From NCBI RefSeq assembly GCF_000380965.1, contig NZ_KB905552.1:1-64000 (forward strand): DNA of 64,000 nucleotides. The letters run 5' to 3'. How positions within the stretch are numbered: the stretch's first letter is position 1; each line of letters starts with the position of its first letter. Shown one piece after another: positions 48,282 to 56,573 of this stretch. The DNA comes from Paenibacillus ginsengihumi DSM 21568. GTDB lineage: Bacteria > Bacillota > Bacilli > Paenibacillales > NBRC-103111. Both the position numbers and the translations under genes were made by a program. Under the pieces are notes generated by a model. That model was not told the origin of the DNA. It did no database searches and was given only the letters and a program-made list of their open reading frames with translations.

Positions 48282-49592
48282 ATGAAAAAGAAGCTTACAT
48301 CCATGATGCTCACTGCCGCCCTTGTTCCCGGTCTGTTGGCCGGCTGTTCCGGGGGCGAATCGCAGCAGGGAAGCGCCTCGCAAAGCGGCAGCCAGCCGTC
48401 GGCCTCGGGGCAATCGGGCAAGACGAAAGTGCTGTTCTGGCATTCCCTGGGAGGCAAAAACGGGGAATATATCAGCTCGATGATTCAGCGGTTCAACGAA
48501 TCGCAGGACAAGATCGAGGTCGTCGGCGAGTTCCAGGGCTCTTACGACGAGACGGTGACCAAGCTGCAGCAGGCGATCGCGGCCAAGAAAGGGCCCGATA
48601 TCACGATGCTCGAGCGGGCTTACGTCCAGATGTTCGCGGATGCGGAAGTGCTGGAAGATATGACGCCTTATATGAAGCAGTCCAATATGAGCCAGGACGA
48701 TTTTGCGGCTGGACTGATGGGCCACTCGGTTTTTGACGGCAAGCTCGTTTCCCTGCCATTCAACCGTTCCACGCCGATCCTGCACATTAACAAGACGATG
48801 TTGGATGAGCAGGGCCTGGCCATTCCCAAGACATGGGACGAGCTGAAGAAGACGGCTGAGGCGCTGGTGGTGAAAGAGAACGGCGAGTTCAAACGGTACG
48901 GCTTCAGCATGCCATACGATACGTGGTACCCGATTGCGATGATCAGCCAGGCGAAGGGCAAGTTTTTCAACGACGAAGGCACCTCGATCGGGTTCGCGGG
49001 CGGAGAAGGCGTCAAGGTGTTCAAGTTCCTGAAAGACCTGCAAAATTCGGGAGCGCTCTATTACCCGCCGGCGCAAGACTCCGGCAATATCGTCAACCAG
49101 ATGTTCACCAGCGGCAAGATTGGCATGATGTTCCAGTCGACGGGCGTGATCGGCGGCTTGGCAAGCAGCGTCAACTTCGACTATGTGACAGCGTATCTGC
49201 CGATGGACCAGGTCTATGCGACGCCGACCGGCGGCGCCAACATCGCCATGCTGGCCAATTCCGGCAGCAAGGAGGCGGCGTGGGAATTCGTTCGCTGGAT
49301 GATGACGGACCCGAAGGGCGGCCAGCAGTTTATTCTGGATTCCGGCTATTTGCCGTTTACGAAGGCGATGGTAGAATCCGCGCCGATGAAGGAGCTGTGG
49401 ACGAAGGAGCCGAACCGCAAGGTAGCCTACGATCAGCTGGAGTATGCCGTCGACACGAACAAGCATGTCGCCTGGCCGCAGGTGATGCAGGAATTTTTCA
49501 AAGCGATTCAGGCGATCATGTACGATAACAGCAATATCGAGTCGACGCTGGACACGTTCAAGAAAGAGGCGGAACGCCTTCTCAAGCAGTAA
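48282..49592 (+). CDS. Sugar ABC transporter substrate-binding lipoprotein
   Basis: Lipoprotein of 436 residues, lipobox LLAGC with Cys22, followed by a Ser/Gln/Gly linker. The mature part is a family 1 extracellular solute-binding protein (VLFWHSLGGKNGEYISSMI, LPFNRSTPILHINK), resembling glycerol-3-phosphate or disaccharide binding proteins of the UgpB type. ATG at 48282 follows ACGGAGG. It closes the operon, with a terminator 25 bases after the stop. The ligand cannot be named. Confidence 0.9.
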   Translation: MKKKLTSMMLTAALVPGLLAGCSGGESQQGSASQSGSQPSASGQSGKTKVLFWHSLGGKNGEYISSMIQRFNESQDKIEVVGEFQGSYDETVTKLQQAIAAKKGPDITMLERAYVQMFADAEVLEDMTPYMKQSNMSQDDFAAGLMGHSVFDGKLVSLPFNRSTPILHINKTMLDEQGLAIPKTWDELKKTAEALVVKENGEFKRYGFSMPYDTWYPIAMISQAKGKFFNDEGTSIGFAGGEGVKVFKFLKDLQNSGALYYPPAQDSGNIVNQMFTSGKIGMMFQSTGVIGGLASSVNFDYVTAYLPMDQVYATPTGGANIAMLANSGSKEAAWEFVRWMMTDPKGGQQFILDSGYLPFTKAMVESAPMKELWTKEPNRKVAYDQLEYAVDTNKHVAWPQVMQEFFKAIQAIMYDNSNIESTLDTFKKEAERLLKQ

Positions 49593-49617
49593 TATGCTAG
49601 TGGCCGCGATAGCGGAA

Positions 49618-49656
49618 AAAAGAGCCTTCCCTAAGCAGGGGGGCTCTTTGCTTTGC
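49618..49656 (+). terminator. Terminator of the sugar ABC operon
   Basis: AAAGAGCC and GGCTCTTT pair over a 15-base loop; GCTTTG follows. Confidence 0.65.
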
Positions 49657-49834
49657 CGTTTTCGTGCAAATCGAGCGGCTTGTCGTTGATGCTGCTTGTA
49701 TTTTTGGATTCCGGTAATGTGAATCTATAGCAAAAAACGCCGCTTTCCAATGATGATTTGTAATAAAACATAACATAAAATTTCGAAGTTGTGAAAATTC
49801 CAATAAAAACAGTCTTCTATTTATAAAAAATACA

Positions 49835-49863
49835 AAGACAATCTTGTTTTATTGTAATATAAT
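49835..49863 (+). promoter_or_regulatory. Promoter of the cyanurate/biuret-type cluster
   Basis: AAGACA (49835-49840), a 17-base spacer and consensus TATAAT (49858-49863). The region 49740-49920 is distinctly AT-rich. The weak -35 would suit an activated promoter. Confidence 0.55.
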
Positions 49864-49894
49864 GTGACACATAACAAAATTAAATCTCCATTTA

Positions 49895-49911
49895 TGTTAG
49901 GTTAAATGACA
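49895..49911. promoter_or_regulatory. GlnR/TnrA-type nitrogen control box
   Basis: TGTTAGGTTAAATGACA matches TGTNA-N7-TNACA at every fixed position and sits in a wider dyad (TTATGT/ACATAA). It lies 32 bases downstream of the -10 element and 29 bases before the start codon, a position that favours repression by GlnR or TnrA rather than activation, unless another promoter is used. Confidence 0.65.
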
Positions 49912-49939
49912 TAATTGATGGCGAAAGGGGACAAGCGTC

Positions 49940-50638
49940 ATGGTTCAAATCGAAGCGGTACCGTACCGCTGGCCGTACGACGGGAATCTCGATCCCCGCA
50001 GGACGGCGCTGCTCATTATTGACATGCAGACGGATTTTTGCGGGAGCGGGGGATATGTGGCGCAGATGGGCTACAATATTTCGCTGACTCGAAGGGCGAT
50101 TCGGCCGATTCAGGCCCTGCTGCAGCGGGTCAGGCAAATCGACGGGTTCACGGTCATTCATACGAGGGAGGGGCACAAACCCGACTTGTCCGACCTGCCG
50201 GCGAACAAGCGGTGGCGAAGCAAGCAGGCCGGGGCGGAGATCGGCTCGAACGGACCGGCAGGCCGCATTCTCGTCCGGGGCGAGCCGGGGTGGGAAATCA
50301 TCGAGGAGCTTGCGCCACTCCCGGGCGAGCCGATCATCGACAAGCCGGGCAAAGGTAGCTTTTACGCGACCGATCTGGACCTCATTCTGAAAAACAGAGG
50401 CATCACCCATCTGATTTTGACCGGCATTACGACGGACGTTTGCGTCCATACCACGATGCGCGAAGCCAATGATCGGGGCTACGAATGCCTCATTCTGGAA
50501 GATTGCACGGGGGCGACGGACGAAGGAAACCATATGGCCGCTTTGAAAATGGTGACGATGCAGGGAGGCGTATTCGGCTGCGTCAGCAGCTCGCAGCAGG
50601 TGCTTCAGGCGCTTGAATCGTTTGCGCCCGGCACCTAG
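49940..50638 (+). CDS. Isochorismatase-fold cysteine hydrolase, biuret hydrolase-like
   Basis: Cytoplasmic amidohydrolase of 232 residues. The catalytic triad is visible as Asp28 ([10 protein letters not shown]), Lys135 ([10 protein letters not shown]) and Cys168 (TTDVCVHTT). The spacing between the three is close to that reported for Rhizobium biuret hydrolase (Asp36, Lys142, Cys175). That enzyme turns biuret into allophanate and ammonia. ATG at 49940 follows GAAAGGGG. The cluster also encodes a cyanuric-acid-hydrolase-family enzyme and allophanate hydrolase, the steps before and after biuret, which is the main reason for preferring biuret over other ureides. Confidence 0.8.
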   Translation: MVQIEAVPYRWPYDGNLDPRRTALLIIDMQTDFCGSGGYVAQMGYNISLTRRAIRPIQALLQRVRQIDGFTVIHTREGHKPDLSDLPANKRWRSKQAGAEIGSNGPAGRILVRGEPGWEIIEELAPLPGEPIIDKPGKGSFYATDLDLILKNRGITHLILTGITTDVCVHTTMREANDRGYECLILEDCTGATDEGNHMAALKMVTMQGGVFGCVSSSQQVLQALESFAPGT

Positions 50639-50640
50639 CC

Positions 50641-50724
50641 TGAGAATTTGACGATGACCGTTGGCGAATCCTCAACAGCCGAAGGCGACGCCCGACGATG
50701 AAGCATTCATTCGTCGTAGGCGTC
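50641..50724. repeat. Dispersed repeat family B, copy 3 (module 2)
   Basis: TGAGAATTTGACGATG, then GGCGAATCCTCAACAGCCGAAG, then TTCGTCGTAGGCGTC follow the word order of module 2 elsewhere. It fills the gap between the biuret-hydrolase-like gene and the ABC binding-protein gene, inside the apparent operon. Confidence 0.65.
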
Positions 50725-50755
50725 TCACTAAACATAAACGAACGGAGTGGGAGCA

Positions 50756-51778
50756 ATGAGAAAAAGAGCCGGGAAATCCATACTGTTATTGTTCGCTATC
50801 ATGCTGGTGCTGCTTTCGGCCTGCGGCACGAGCGGCTCATCCGGAGGGGAACAGGCCGCAGGGAACGGCGATTCCGGCGGCGACAAGCCGCTGAAGAAGG
50901 TCGTGCTCCGCTTGAAATGGGTGCATCAGGCGCAGTTCGCCGGCTTCTATGCCGCCGCGAAGCAAGGGTATTACAAGGATGCGGGATTGGACGTCGAAAT
51001 TCGGCCGGGCGGCTCGGACTTTCCGTCGGTGCAAATGGTCGCCTCCGGCAGCGAAGACTTCGGCGTGACCGGGGCGGACCAAATTTTGCTGGCGCGCGAG
51101 AAGGGCGTCCCGGTAACGGCCGTTTCTACCATCTACCGGGAAACGCCGTTCGTGCTGTTCAGCCTCAAAGAATCGGGAATCGCCTCGATGGAGGATCTGG
51201 CTGGACAGAGGGTCGGCGTCAAGCTCGGCGGCAACGAGGAGCTGACGTTCCGCTCGATGGTGGCCGGCGCCGGCGTCGACGGCTCGAAGATCGACGAGAT
51301 GCCGGTGAAATACGATCTGAGCCCGCTGCTCAGCGGACAAGTGAAGGCATGGCCTGGCTATGTCATCAACGAAGTGCTGGCAGTAGAGGAGCTCGGTCAT
51401 GAGGTCAACCTGATCAAGCCCGCCGACTATGGAATCAACTTCTATGCCGATACGCTGTTTACGAAGCAGGAATTGATCGATAAAGATCCGGAGCTCGTCA
51501 AAAGCTTCGTGCAAGCCTCGATGAAAGGATGGGCTTACGCGCTGGAGCACCCGGAGGAAGCGGCGTCTTACGGTCTGGAATACGCCGACAATCTGAAGCT
51601 TGAGCATGAGGTCAATATGATGAAGGCGAGCGTTCCGCTGCTGCAGCCGGACAATTTGCCGCTCGGCAAGATGGATTCCGCGGCGTGGGAGACGCTGCAG
51701 AAGAGCTTGATCGATCTGAAGTTTCTGAAGAAAGAGCAGTCGCTGAAGGATGTGTTCACGAACGAGTTTTTGGAATAG
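50756..51778 (+). CDS. NMT1/THI5-like ABC binding lipoprotein
   Basis: Lipoprotein of 340 residues, lipobox LLSAC with Cys23. The mature part follows the NitT/TauT/THI5-like pattern (LRLKWVHQAQFAGFYAAAKQ, YYKDAGLDVEIRPGG), the fold used for nitrate, taurine, pyrimidine and thiamine-precursor import. ATG at 50756 lies 8 bases after GGAG; the frame is open from a GTG at 50747. Next come its ATPase and permease. In this cluster the likely ligand is the N-rich ring compound or biuret to be degraded. Confidence 0.88.
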   Translation: MRKRAGKSILLLFAIMLVLLSACGTSGSSGGEQAAGNGDSGGDKPLKKVVLRLKWVHQAQFAGFYAAAKQGYYKDAGLDVEIRPGGSDFPSVQMVASGSEDFGVTGADQILLAREKGVPVTAVSTIYRETPFVLFSLKESGIASMEDLAGQRVGVKLGGNEELTFRSMVAGAGVDGSKIDEMPVKYDLSPLLSGQVKAWPGYVINEVLAVEELGHEVNLIKPADYGINFYADTLFTKQELIDKDPELVKSFVQASMKGWAYALEHPEEAASYGLEYADNLKLEHEVNMMKASVPLLQPDNLPLGKMDSAAWETLQKSLIDLKFLKKEQSLKDVFTNEFLE

Positions 51779-51793
51779 AAGGGAGCGATTCGG

Positions 51794-52609
51794 ATGTTAT
51801 TCACGACGAACGATTTGCAGGAAAGCAGAGTCCGGGGCGCGGCGCGTCCTGACCAGCGGGAGATCGCTCTGTCGCTGAAGGGGTGCTCCCTTTCCTTCGG
51901 CGACGTGAAGGTGCTGAGCAATGTGTCGCTCGATGTTTACAAGAACGAATTCGTCTCGATTCTCGGACCGAGCGGCTGCGGCAAGTCGACGACGCTTAGG
52001 CTCATGTTGGAGCTGCTTGCGCCGAACGCCGGCGGAGAAGTGGTCTTCCCGTCCGGGAAGCCCTCCATCGGCATCGTGTTCCAGAAGCCGGTGCTCATGC
52101 CGTGGCTCTCCGCCATTCAAAATATCGAGCTGACGCTGAGCATGGGTCCGAACCGGGAGATGCCGAAGGAGGAGCGCCGGGACAAAGCCGAGTCCGCCTT
52201 GCAGCTCGTCGGCCTGCAGGATTTCCGCAATCACTTTCCGCACCAGCTGAGCGGGGGGATGCAGCAGAGGGTCGCCATCGCGCGGGCCCTCGCCGCCGAC
52301 CCGACGGTGCTGCTGATGGACGAGCCGTTCGGCGCGCTCGACGAGTTTACGAGGGAGAGGCTGAATTTCGAGCTGCTGCGCTTGTGGGAAAGCCCGGACA
52401 ACAGCCTGAGCTCTGTCGTCATGGTGACTCATTCGATCCAGGAGTCGGTCATGATGTCGGACCGGGTCGTGATGATGTCCCCAAGGCCGGCGGGCGTCGA
52501 GAAGATCGTTGACGTTCCGCTTCCCCGTCCGCGCGAGGTCGGGATGGAGGAGCATCCGGGCTTCTATCAGACGGTGAACGAGCTGAGAAAGATGGTGAAG
52601 CATCAATGA
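51794..52609 (+). CDS. NitT/TauT-type ABC transporter ATPase
   Basis: ATPase of 271 residues with Walker [10 protein letters not shown], signature LSGGMQQR, Walker [16 protein letters not shown] and H-loop VTHSIQESV. The [10 protein letters not shown] form after Walker B is characteristic of the nitrate/sulfonate/taurine group. ATG at 51794 follows AAGGGAG. The final bases overlap the permease start (ATGA). Confidence 0.92.
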   Translation: MLFTTNDLQESRVRGAARPDQREIALSLKGCSLSFGDVKVLSNVSLDVYKNEFVSILGPSGCGKSTTLRLMLELLAPNAGGEVVFPSGKPSIGIVFQKPVLMPWLSAIQNIELTLSMGPNREMPKEERRDKAESALQLVGLQDFRNHFPHQLSGGMQQRVAIARALAADPTVLLMDEPFGALDEFTRERLNFELLRLWESPDNSLSSVVMVTHSIQESVMMSDRVVMMSPRPAGVEKIVDVPLPRPREVGMEEHPGFYQTVNELRKMVKHQ

Positions 52610-53358
52610 AAGAACCGCTGAAAAACGCCCTTTATCCGTTAGGTTTTGCCGCTGCCTTCGTCGTGCTGTGGGAGCTGGCGGTTCGACTGTTTGAAATTCC
52701 GGTTTATTTGCTTCCGGCGCCGACAGCCGTGCTGGCGGCGATCGACGGGACGCTCGGCTCGCATATGATGGTGACGCTGCTGGAAGCGCTGGCCGGCTTC
52801 GTTATCGCCAACATTCTCGGGCTTGTCACAGCGGTCATCTTCGTTCATTCGAAGCCGATCGAGAAGGGGGCGTTCCCGCTAGCGATCGCCCTCAAGACGA
52901 CGCCGCTCGTCGCCCTGGCGCCGCTACTCGTCGTCTGGCTTGGCACGGGCTATTCGTCGAAGATCATCGCTTCGATGCTGATCTGCTTTTTTCCGATTCT
53001 GGTCAACAGCGTCAAGGGGCTGAAGGCGATCGAATACGAGGCCTGGGAGCTGTTCTCCACCTACAAAGGGACCAAATGGGATATGTTCTGGAAGCTGCGG
53101 CTGCCGACGAGTCTACCGTATGTGCTGTCCGCGCTGAAAATTTCCAGCTCGCTGGCGATTGTCGGCGCGATCGTCGGCGAATTTGTCGGGGCGAACAAGG
53201 GCCTCGGGTACGTCGTTCTCGTTTCTTCCTATCATATGGATACGCCGATCATGTTCTCGGCCATTTTCGCTTCCGCCGCGTGCGGCCTGCTGCTGTTCTG
53301 GTCGATTGCCTGGCTCGAGAAAAAAATCATTTTTTGGCAAAGGGTGGATGAGCTGTGA
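52606..53358 (+). CDS. NitT/TauT-type ABC transporter permease
   Basis: Membrane protein of 250 residues with about six hydrophobic segments and the conserved loop [20 protein letters not shown] followed by [15 protein letters not shown], typical of SsuC/TauC-type permeases. Its start overlaps the ATPase stop and its stop overlaps the GTG start of the ring-opening hydrolase, so import and the first catabolic step are translationally linked. Confidence 0.92.
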   Translation: MKEPLKNALYPLGFAAAFVVLWELAVRLFEIPVYLLPAPTAVLAAIDGTLGSHMMVTLLEALAGFVIANILGLVTAVIFVHSKPIEKGAFPLAIALKTTPLVALAPLLVVWLGTGYSSKIIASMLICFFPILVNSVKGLKAIEYEAWELFSTYKGTKWDMFWKLRLPTSLPYVLSALKISSSLAIVGAIVGEFVGANKGLGYVVLVSSYHMDTPIMFSAIFASAACGLLLFWSIAWLEKKIIFWQRVDEL

Positions 53359-54425
53359 AATGTGCTGTTGTACGGGTGCCGACCGGCTCGCCAAGCGATA
53401 CACAGGCGCTGGACGAATATGTGAAGGCCGGCCGGATCGTGCCGGAGGATGTCGTTGCGGTGATGGGAAAGACGGAGGGGAACGGCTGCGTGAACGATTT
53501 TACCCGCGGCTACGCGGTACACGCGTTAAGGGATTATTTCACCCGGCGGATCGGCGATGCCGCTTCCGGCATCTCCTACGTCATGTCCGGCGGCACCGAA
53601 GGGGTGCTCAGCCCGCATCTGACGGTAATCAGCCGCAGCGGGAGCGGGCGGGCGGCATCGTCAGCCGCTTCAGGCGGGAAGTCGCTGGCGATCGGCGTGG
53701 CGCACACGCGGGATTTTCTCCCGGAGGAGCTCGGGCGGATGGCGCAGGTGGAAGCGGTGGCAGAGGCCGTGCGCAGCGCCGTGAAGGAAGCGGGTATCGC
53801 AGGGCCGGAAGATGTGCATTTCGTGCAGATCAAGTGCCCGCTGCTGACGACGGACGCGATTCATGAAGCGGTCCGGCGCGGGAAGCATGTTGTCACGGAA
53901 GATACGTACAAGTCGATGGGCTTCTCCCGCGGGGCGTCCGCGCTTGGCGTAGCGGCGGCGCTCGGCGAGATCGATGCCGCCGCGCTGACCGAGGAAGATA
54001 TTTGCCATTCGTGGGAGCTGTACAGCGCGGTAGCGTCGACGTCGGCCGGCAGCGAGCTGTCCTGCTGCGAGATCATTGTGTTCGGCAATTCGGCGGAGGC
54101 GGAAGGGCCGTACTTCATCGATCACGGCGTCATGCAGGATGCGATCGACGGCGACGCCCTGCGGCGCATGCTGCAGGCGCATCCGGACGCGGAGCTGGTG
54201 CAGGTGATGGCCAAGGCGGAGGCGGCTCCGTCCGGGCTTGTGCGAGAGCGGCGGCATACGATGCTGAACGACTCGGATATTAACCATACGCGGCATGCCC
54301 GCGCGGTGGTCGGCGGCGTGCTCGCTTACGTATGCGGCGATCCGATGATCTATGTGTCGGGCGGCGCCGAGCATCAGGGGCCTGCCGGCGGCGGGCCTGT
54401 TGCGGCCGTGTTTCGCAGACAATGA
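53355..54425 (+). CDS. Ring-opening amidohydrolase, cyanuric acid hydrolase/barbiturase family
   Basis: Enzyme of 356 residues of the AtzD/TrzD-barbiturase family, which has three tandem alpha/beta domains, each giving a Lys-Ser pair. These are visible: Lys39 (MGKTEGNG) with Ser78 (VMSGGTEG), Lys160 (VQIKCP) with Ser233 (TSAGSELS), and Lys287 ([11 protein letters not shown]) with Ser335 ([14 protein letters not shown]). The last motif also holds the structural metal site. Cyanuric acid hydrolase opens the triazine ring to carboxybiuret, which decarboxylates to biuret. GTG at 53355 overlaps the permease stop. Barbiturase cannot be excluded from sequence, but the biuret- and allophanate-type neighbours favour cyanuric acid. 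Confidence 0.9.
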   Translation: MKCAVVRVPTGSPSDTQALDEYVKAGRIVPEDVVAVMGKTEGNGCVNDFTRGYAVHALRDYFTRRIGDAASGISYVMSGGTEGVLSPHLTVISRSGSGRAASSAASGGKSLAIGVAHTRDFLPEELGRMAQVEAVAEAVRSAVKEAGIAGPEDVHFVQIKCPLLTTDAIHEAVRRGKHVVTEDTYKSMGFSRGASALGVAAALGEIDAAALTEEDICHSWELYSAVASTSAGSELSCCEIIVFGNSAEAEGPYFIDHGVMQDAIDGDALRRMLQAHPDAELVQVMAKAEAAPSGLVRERRHTMLNDSDINHTRHARAVVGGVLAYVCGDPMIYVSGGAEHQGPAGGGPVAAVFRRQ

Positions 54426-54450
54426 ATATTTTGAACCGGAGGATGGATAG

Positions 54451-54879
54451 ATGATGACGAAAAGAACGGAAGTGCTTACCGGCGAATCGATGAATTGGGA
54501 TTTGATGCCGAACCATATCGAGCTGTATCACCGGGAGATTGTGTCCGCCGCACAGGCGGATGCGCTGGGCATTCGGATGAGCTCGGTGCTGTGGGAAAAG
54601 ATCGGCGTCGGAGGGCAGGTCGTGCCCCACTACCATGACGTCGCGGAAATCATTCATATTACGGTCGGTCGGGTCAAGCTGCTCTGCAACGGCGAATGGA
54701 AGTCGTATCAGGCGGGGGATACGTTCCACGTGCCGGCTGGCGTCGTTCATTCGGTAGCGAACGACGGGGATACGCCGAGCGAGCAGATCAGCATTTTCGT
54801 GCCGGTCGAGCCGGCCGCGCCGCGCAACGCCTTTTTCGGGACGGTGCTGGTGGAAGACGTGTATACGGCCAATAAATAA
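54451..54879 (+). CDS. Single-domain cupin protein of unknown role
   Basis: Protein of 142 residues with both cupin motifs: GQVVPHYHDVAEIIHITVGR, carrying two His and a Glu that could bind a metal, and AGDTFHVPAGVVHSV with the third His. Metal binding is therefore likely. It starts 26 bases after the hydrolase gene (ATG at 54451 or 54454, GGAGG before it) and precedes the PucR regulator. Possible roles are an intermediate-processing enzyme (for example on carboxybiuret) or a ligand sensor; neither is shown by sequence. Confidence 0.82.
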   Translation: MMTKRTEVLTGESMNWDLMPNHIELYHREIVSAAQADALGIRMSSVLWEKIGVGGQVVPHYHDVAEIIHITVGRVKLLCNGEWKSYQAGDTFHVPAGVVHSVANDGDTPSEQISIFVPVEPAAPRNAFFGTVLVEDVYTANK

Positions 54880-54896
54880 GACAGGCGGTCATGACC

Positions 54897-56573
54897 ATGG
54901 CAAGCAGCAATAAGATCGGCTTTACCTGCGGGGACATTTTGCTGATTCCCGATTTCAAGGAAGCGGTTGTGCTTGCCGGAGCGAACGGCCTGCACCGCCC
55001 GATCTCCCGCGTGAATGTCATGGAAGTGCCCGACGTGATCGATTGGGTGCGGCCCGGGGAGTTTCTGATCACGAGCGGATTCCCGTTCCGGGACAACCCG
55101 GACGGCATCACAGTCATGATCCCCGAACTGGCGGCCCGCGGCGTCTCGGCGCTCGGGATCAAGACGAAGCGCTATATCGAGCACATTCCGAAGCGGGCGC
55201 TGGAGATTGCGGAGCAGCTCGATTTTCCGGTATTCGAGCTGCCGGCGTCGACCGTCTTCTCTGACGTGGTGCGCGATATTATGGAGCGGGTGCTCGTCCA
55301 GGAGGCGCGGGAGCTGTCCCTATTGCAAAGCCGGTTTCAGAAGCTGTCGCAGCAGCTGCTGTACGGCGAAGGCATCGAGGAATTTCTGCAGACGCTGGAC
55401 CGCATGCTGAACAATCCGGTTATTTTGCTGGACGACGAGGATCACGTCCTTCTATCCCCGCAGGCCGAGCAGGCCGTCCGGCAGATGGGATACGCCATGA
55501 ACTGGTCGCAGCTCCGGGACGACAGCGGCCTCGGCGTCAGCTTTCTGACGATCGGCGAGCGCCGCATCCGCGTCTATATTTCAGCGGTGAACGCTCGTTA
55601 CGGCAATTCTCTCCTTCTGCTGCTGGAATGGAATCAGGAGCATTCGGTGGTGGATCAGCTGACGATCGATCGCGTCGGCGTGCTCGTCGGGCTGGAGATG
55701 ATCAATGCGAGTGCACGGAAGGAGGTCGAAGCGAAGTATATCGACCAATTTCTGCAGGATTGGCTGTCCGGCCGAATCGTGACGCTAGAGGACTTGAACA
55801 TTCGGGCGGAGGCGTGCGGCTGCCCGATTGAGGAAGGGCAGGATTTGTACGCGGGTCTGGTGCGCTGGATTAGCGGAAAGCCGCCGCTGAAGAAGCTGCA
55901 GCTGCTGGTGAAGCGGCTTCGCTCCGGTCTGAAGGGCCGGGGCGTCTATGCGACGATTGTCGAGGGAGAGCTTGCGCTGCTTGTTACCGTGCCGTATCAG
56001 GATCAAGTGAAGGGGATCGTCGAGGCGATTGCGGCGGAATTGAAAGCAGCCACGCCTGCGTCCGGCGGCTGTTCCGTCTGTCTGGGCAGCCGGGTGGAGC
56101 GAGCCGATCAGGTGAGCGCGAGCTTTCAGCAGGCCCGGAAAATACATCACATCAGCGCGATTTGCGACCTGCGCGATCTGTGCGTCGATTATGCTCGGCT
56201 GGGCGCGTTCCAACTGCTCTATTTGCTGCCGGAATCGGAGGAGGTCAGCGAGTTTCGCGACCGGTATATCCTGCCGCTGCTCGACTATGACCGCAAGAAT
56301 GGCACGACGCTGCTGGACACGCTGAAGACGTATTTCAAGCATAACCGGAATGCGAAAAAAACGTCGGCGGAGCTGTTCACGCACTACAATACAGTCAATT
56401 ACCGGATCGAGCGGATTTGCGAGCTGCTGGGCATCGACACGGAGAGCGGCGACGAGATGCTCCAGCTGCATTTGGCGGTGAAGCTGGAGGAAATGCGGCC
56501 TGCCGAAGGCAAGCGCGAGGAAGCGGGAACGGGCTTCGCGGCAGGAGGATATGAGGAAAAGAAGGTGAACTAA
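54897..56573 (+). CDS. PucR-family transcriptional regulator
   Basis: Protein of about 558 residues. The N-terminal purine-catabolism PucR domain (about 10-125, CGDILLIPDFKEAVVLAGAN, then WVRPGEFLITSGF), a central GGDEF-like/CdaR region and a C-terminal helix-turn-helix (TLKTYFKHNRNAKKTSAELF, HYNTVNYRIERI) are in the normal order. PucR activates purine catabolism genes in Bacillus. Here, inside the cluster, it probably senses the substrate or an intermediate. ATG at 54897 has better spacing to AGGCGG than the ATG at 54891. Confidence 0.9.
   Translation: MASSNKIGFTCGDILLIPDFKEAVVLAGANGLHRPISRVNVMEVPDVIDWVRPGEFLITSGFPFRDNPDGITVMIPELAARGVSALGIKTKRYIEHIPKRALEIAEQLDFPVFELPASTVFSDVVRDIMERVLVQEARELSLLQSRFQKLSQQLLYGEGIEEFLQTLDRMLNNPVILLDDEDHVLLSPQAEQAVRQMGYAMNWSQLRDDSGLGVSFLTIGERRIRVYISAVNARYGNSLLLLLEWNQEHSVVDQLTIDRVGVLVGLEMINASARKEVEAKYIDQFLQDWLSGRIVTLEDLNIRAEACGCPIEEGQDLYAGLVRWISGKPPLKKLQLLVKRLRSGLKGRGVYATIVEGELALLVTVPYQDQVKGIVEAIAAELKAATPASGGCSVCLGSRVERADQVSASFQQARKIHHISAICDLRDLCVDYARLGAFQLLYLLPESEEVSEFRDRYILPLLDYDRKNGTTLLDTLKTYFKHNRNAKKTSAELFTHYNTVNYRIERICELLGIDTESGDEMLQLHLAVKLEEMRPAEGKREEAGTGFAAGGYEEKKVN

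Noticed and set aside
49657-49939. Guanidine (ykkC-type) or other riboswitch before the allophanate cluster
   Set aside because: Such riboswitches are common near allophanate hydrolase genes, but the leader is AT-rich, only about 75 bases long after the predicted start site, and shows none of the conserved ykkC or ACGR-loop features.
53355-54425. Barbiturase of oxidative pyrimidine degradation
   Set aside because: Same family and not excluded by motifs, but a pyrimidine pathway would need uracil/thymine dehydrogenase and ureidomalonase neighbours. Instead biuret- and allophanate-type enzymes are present.
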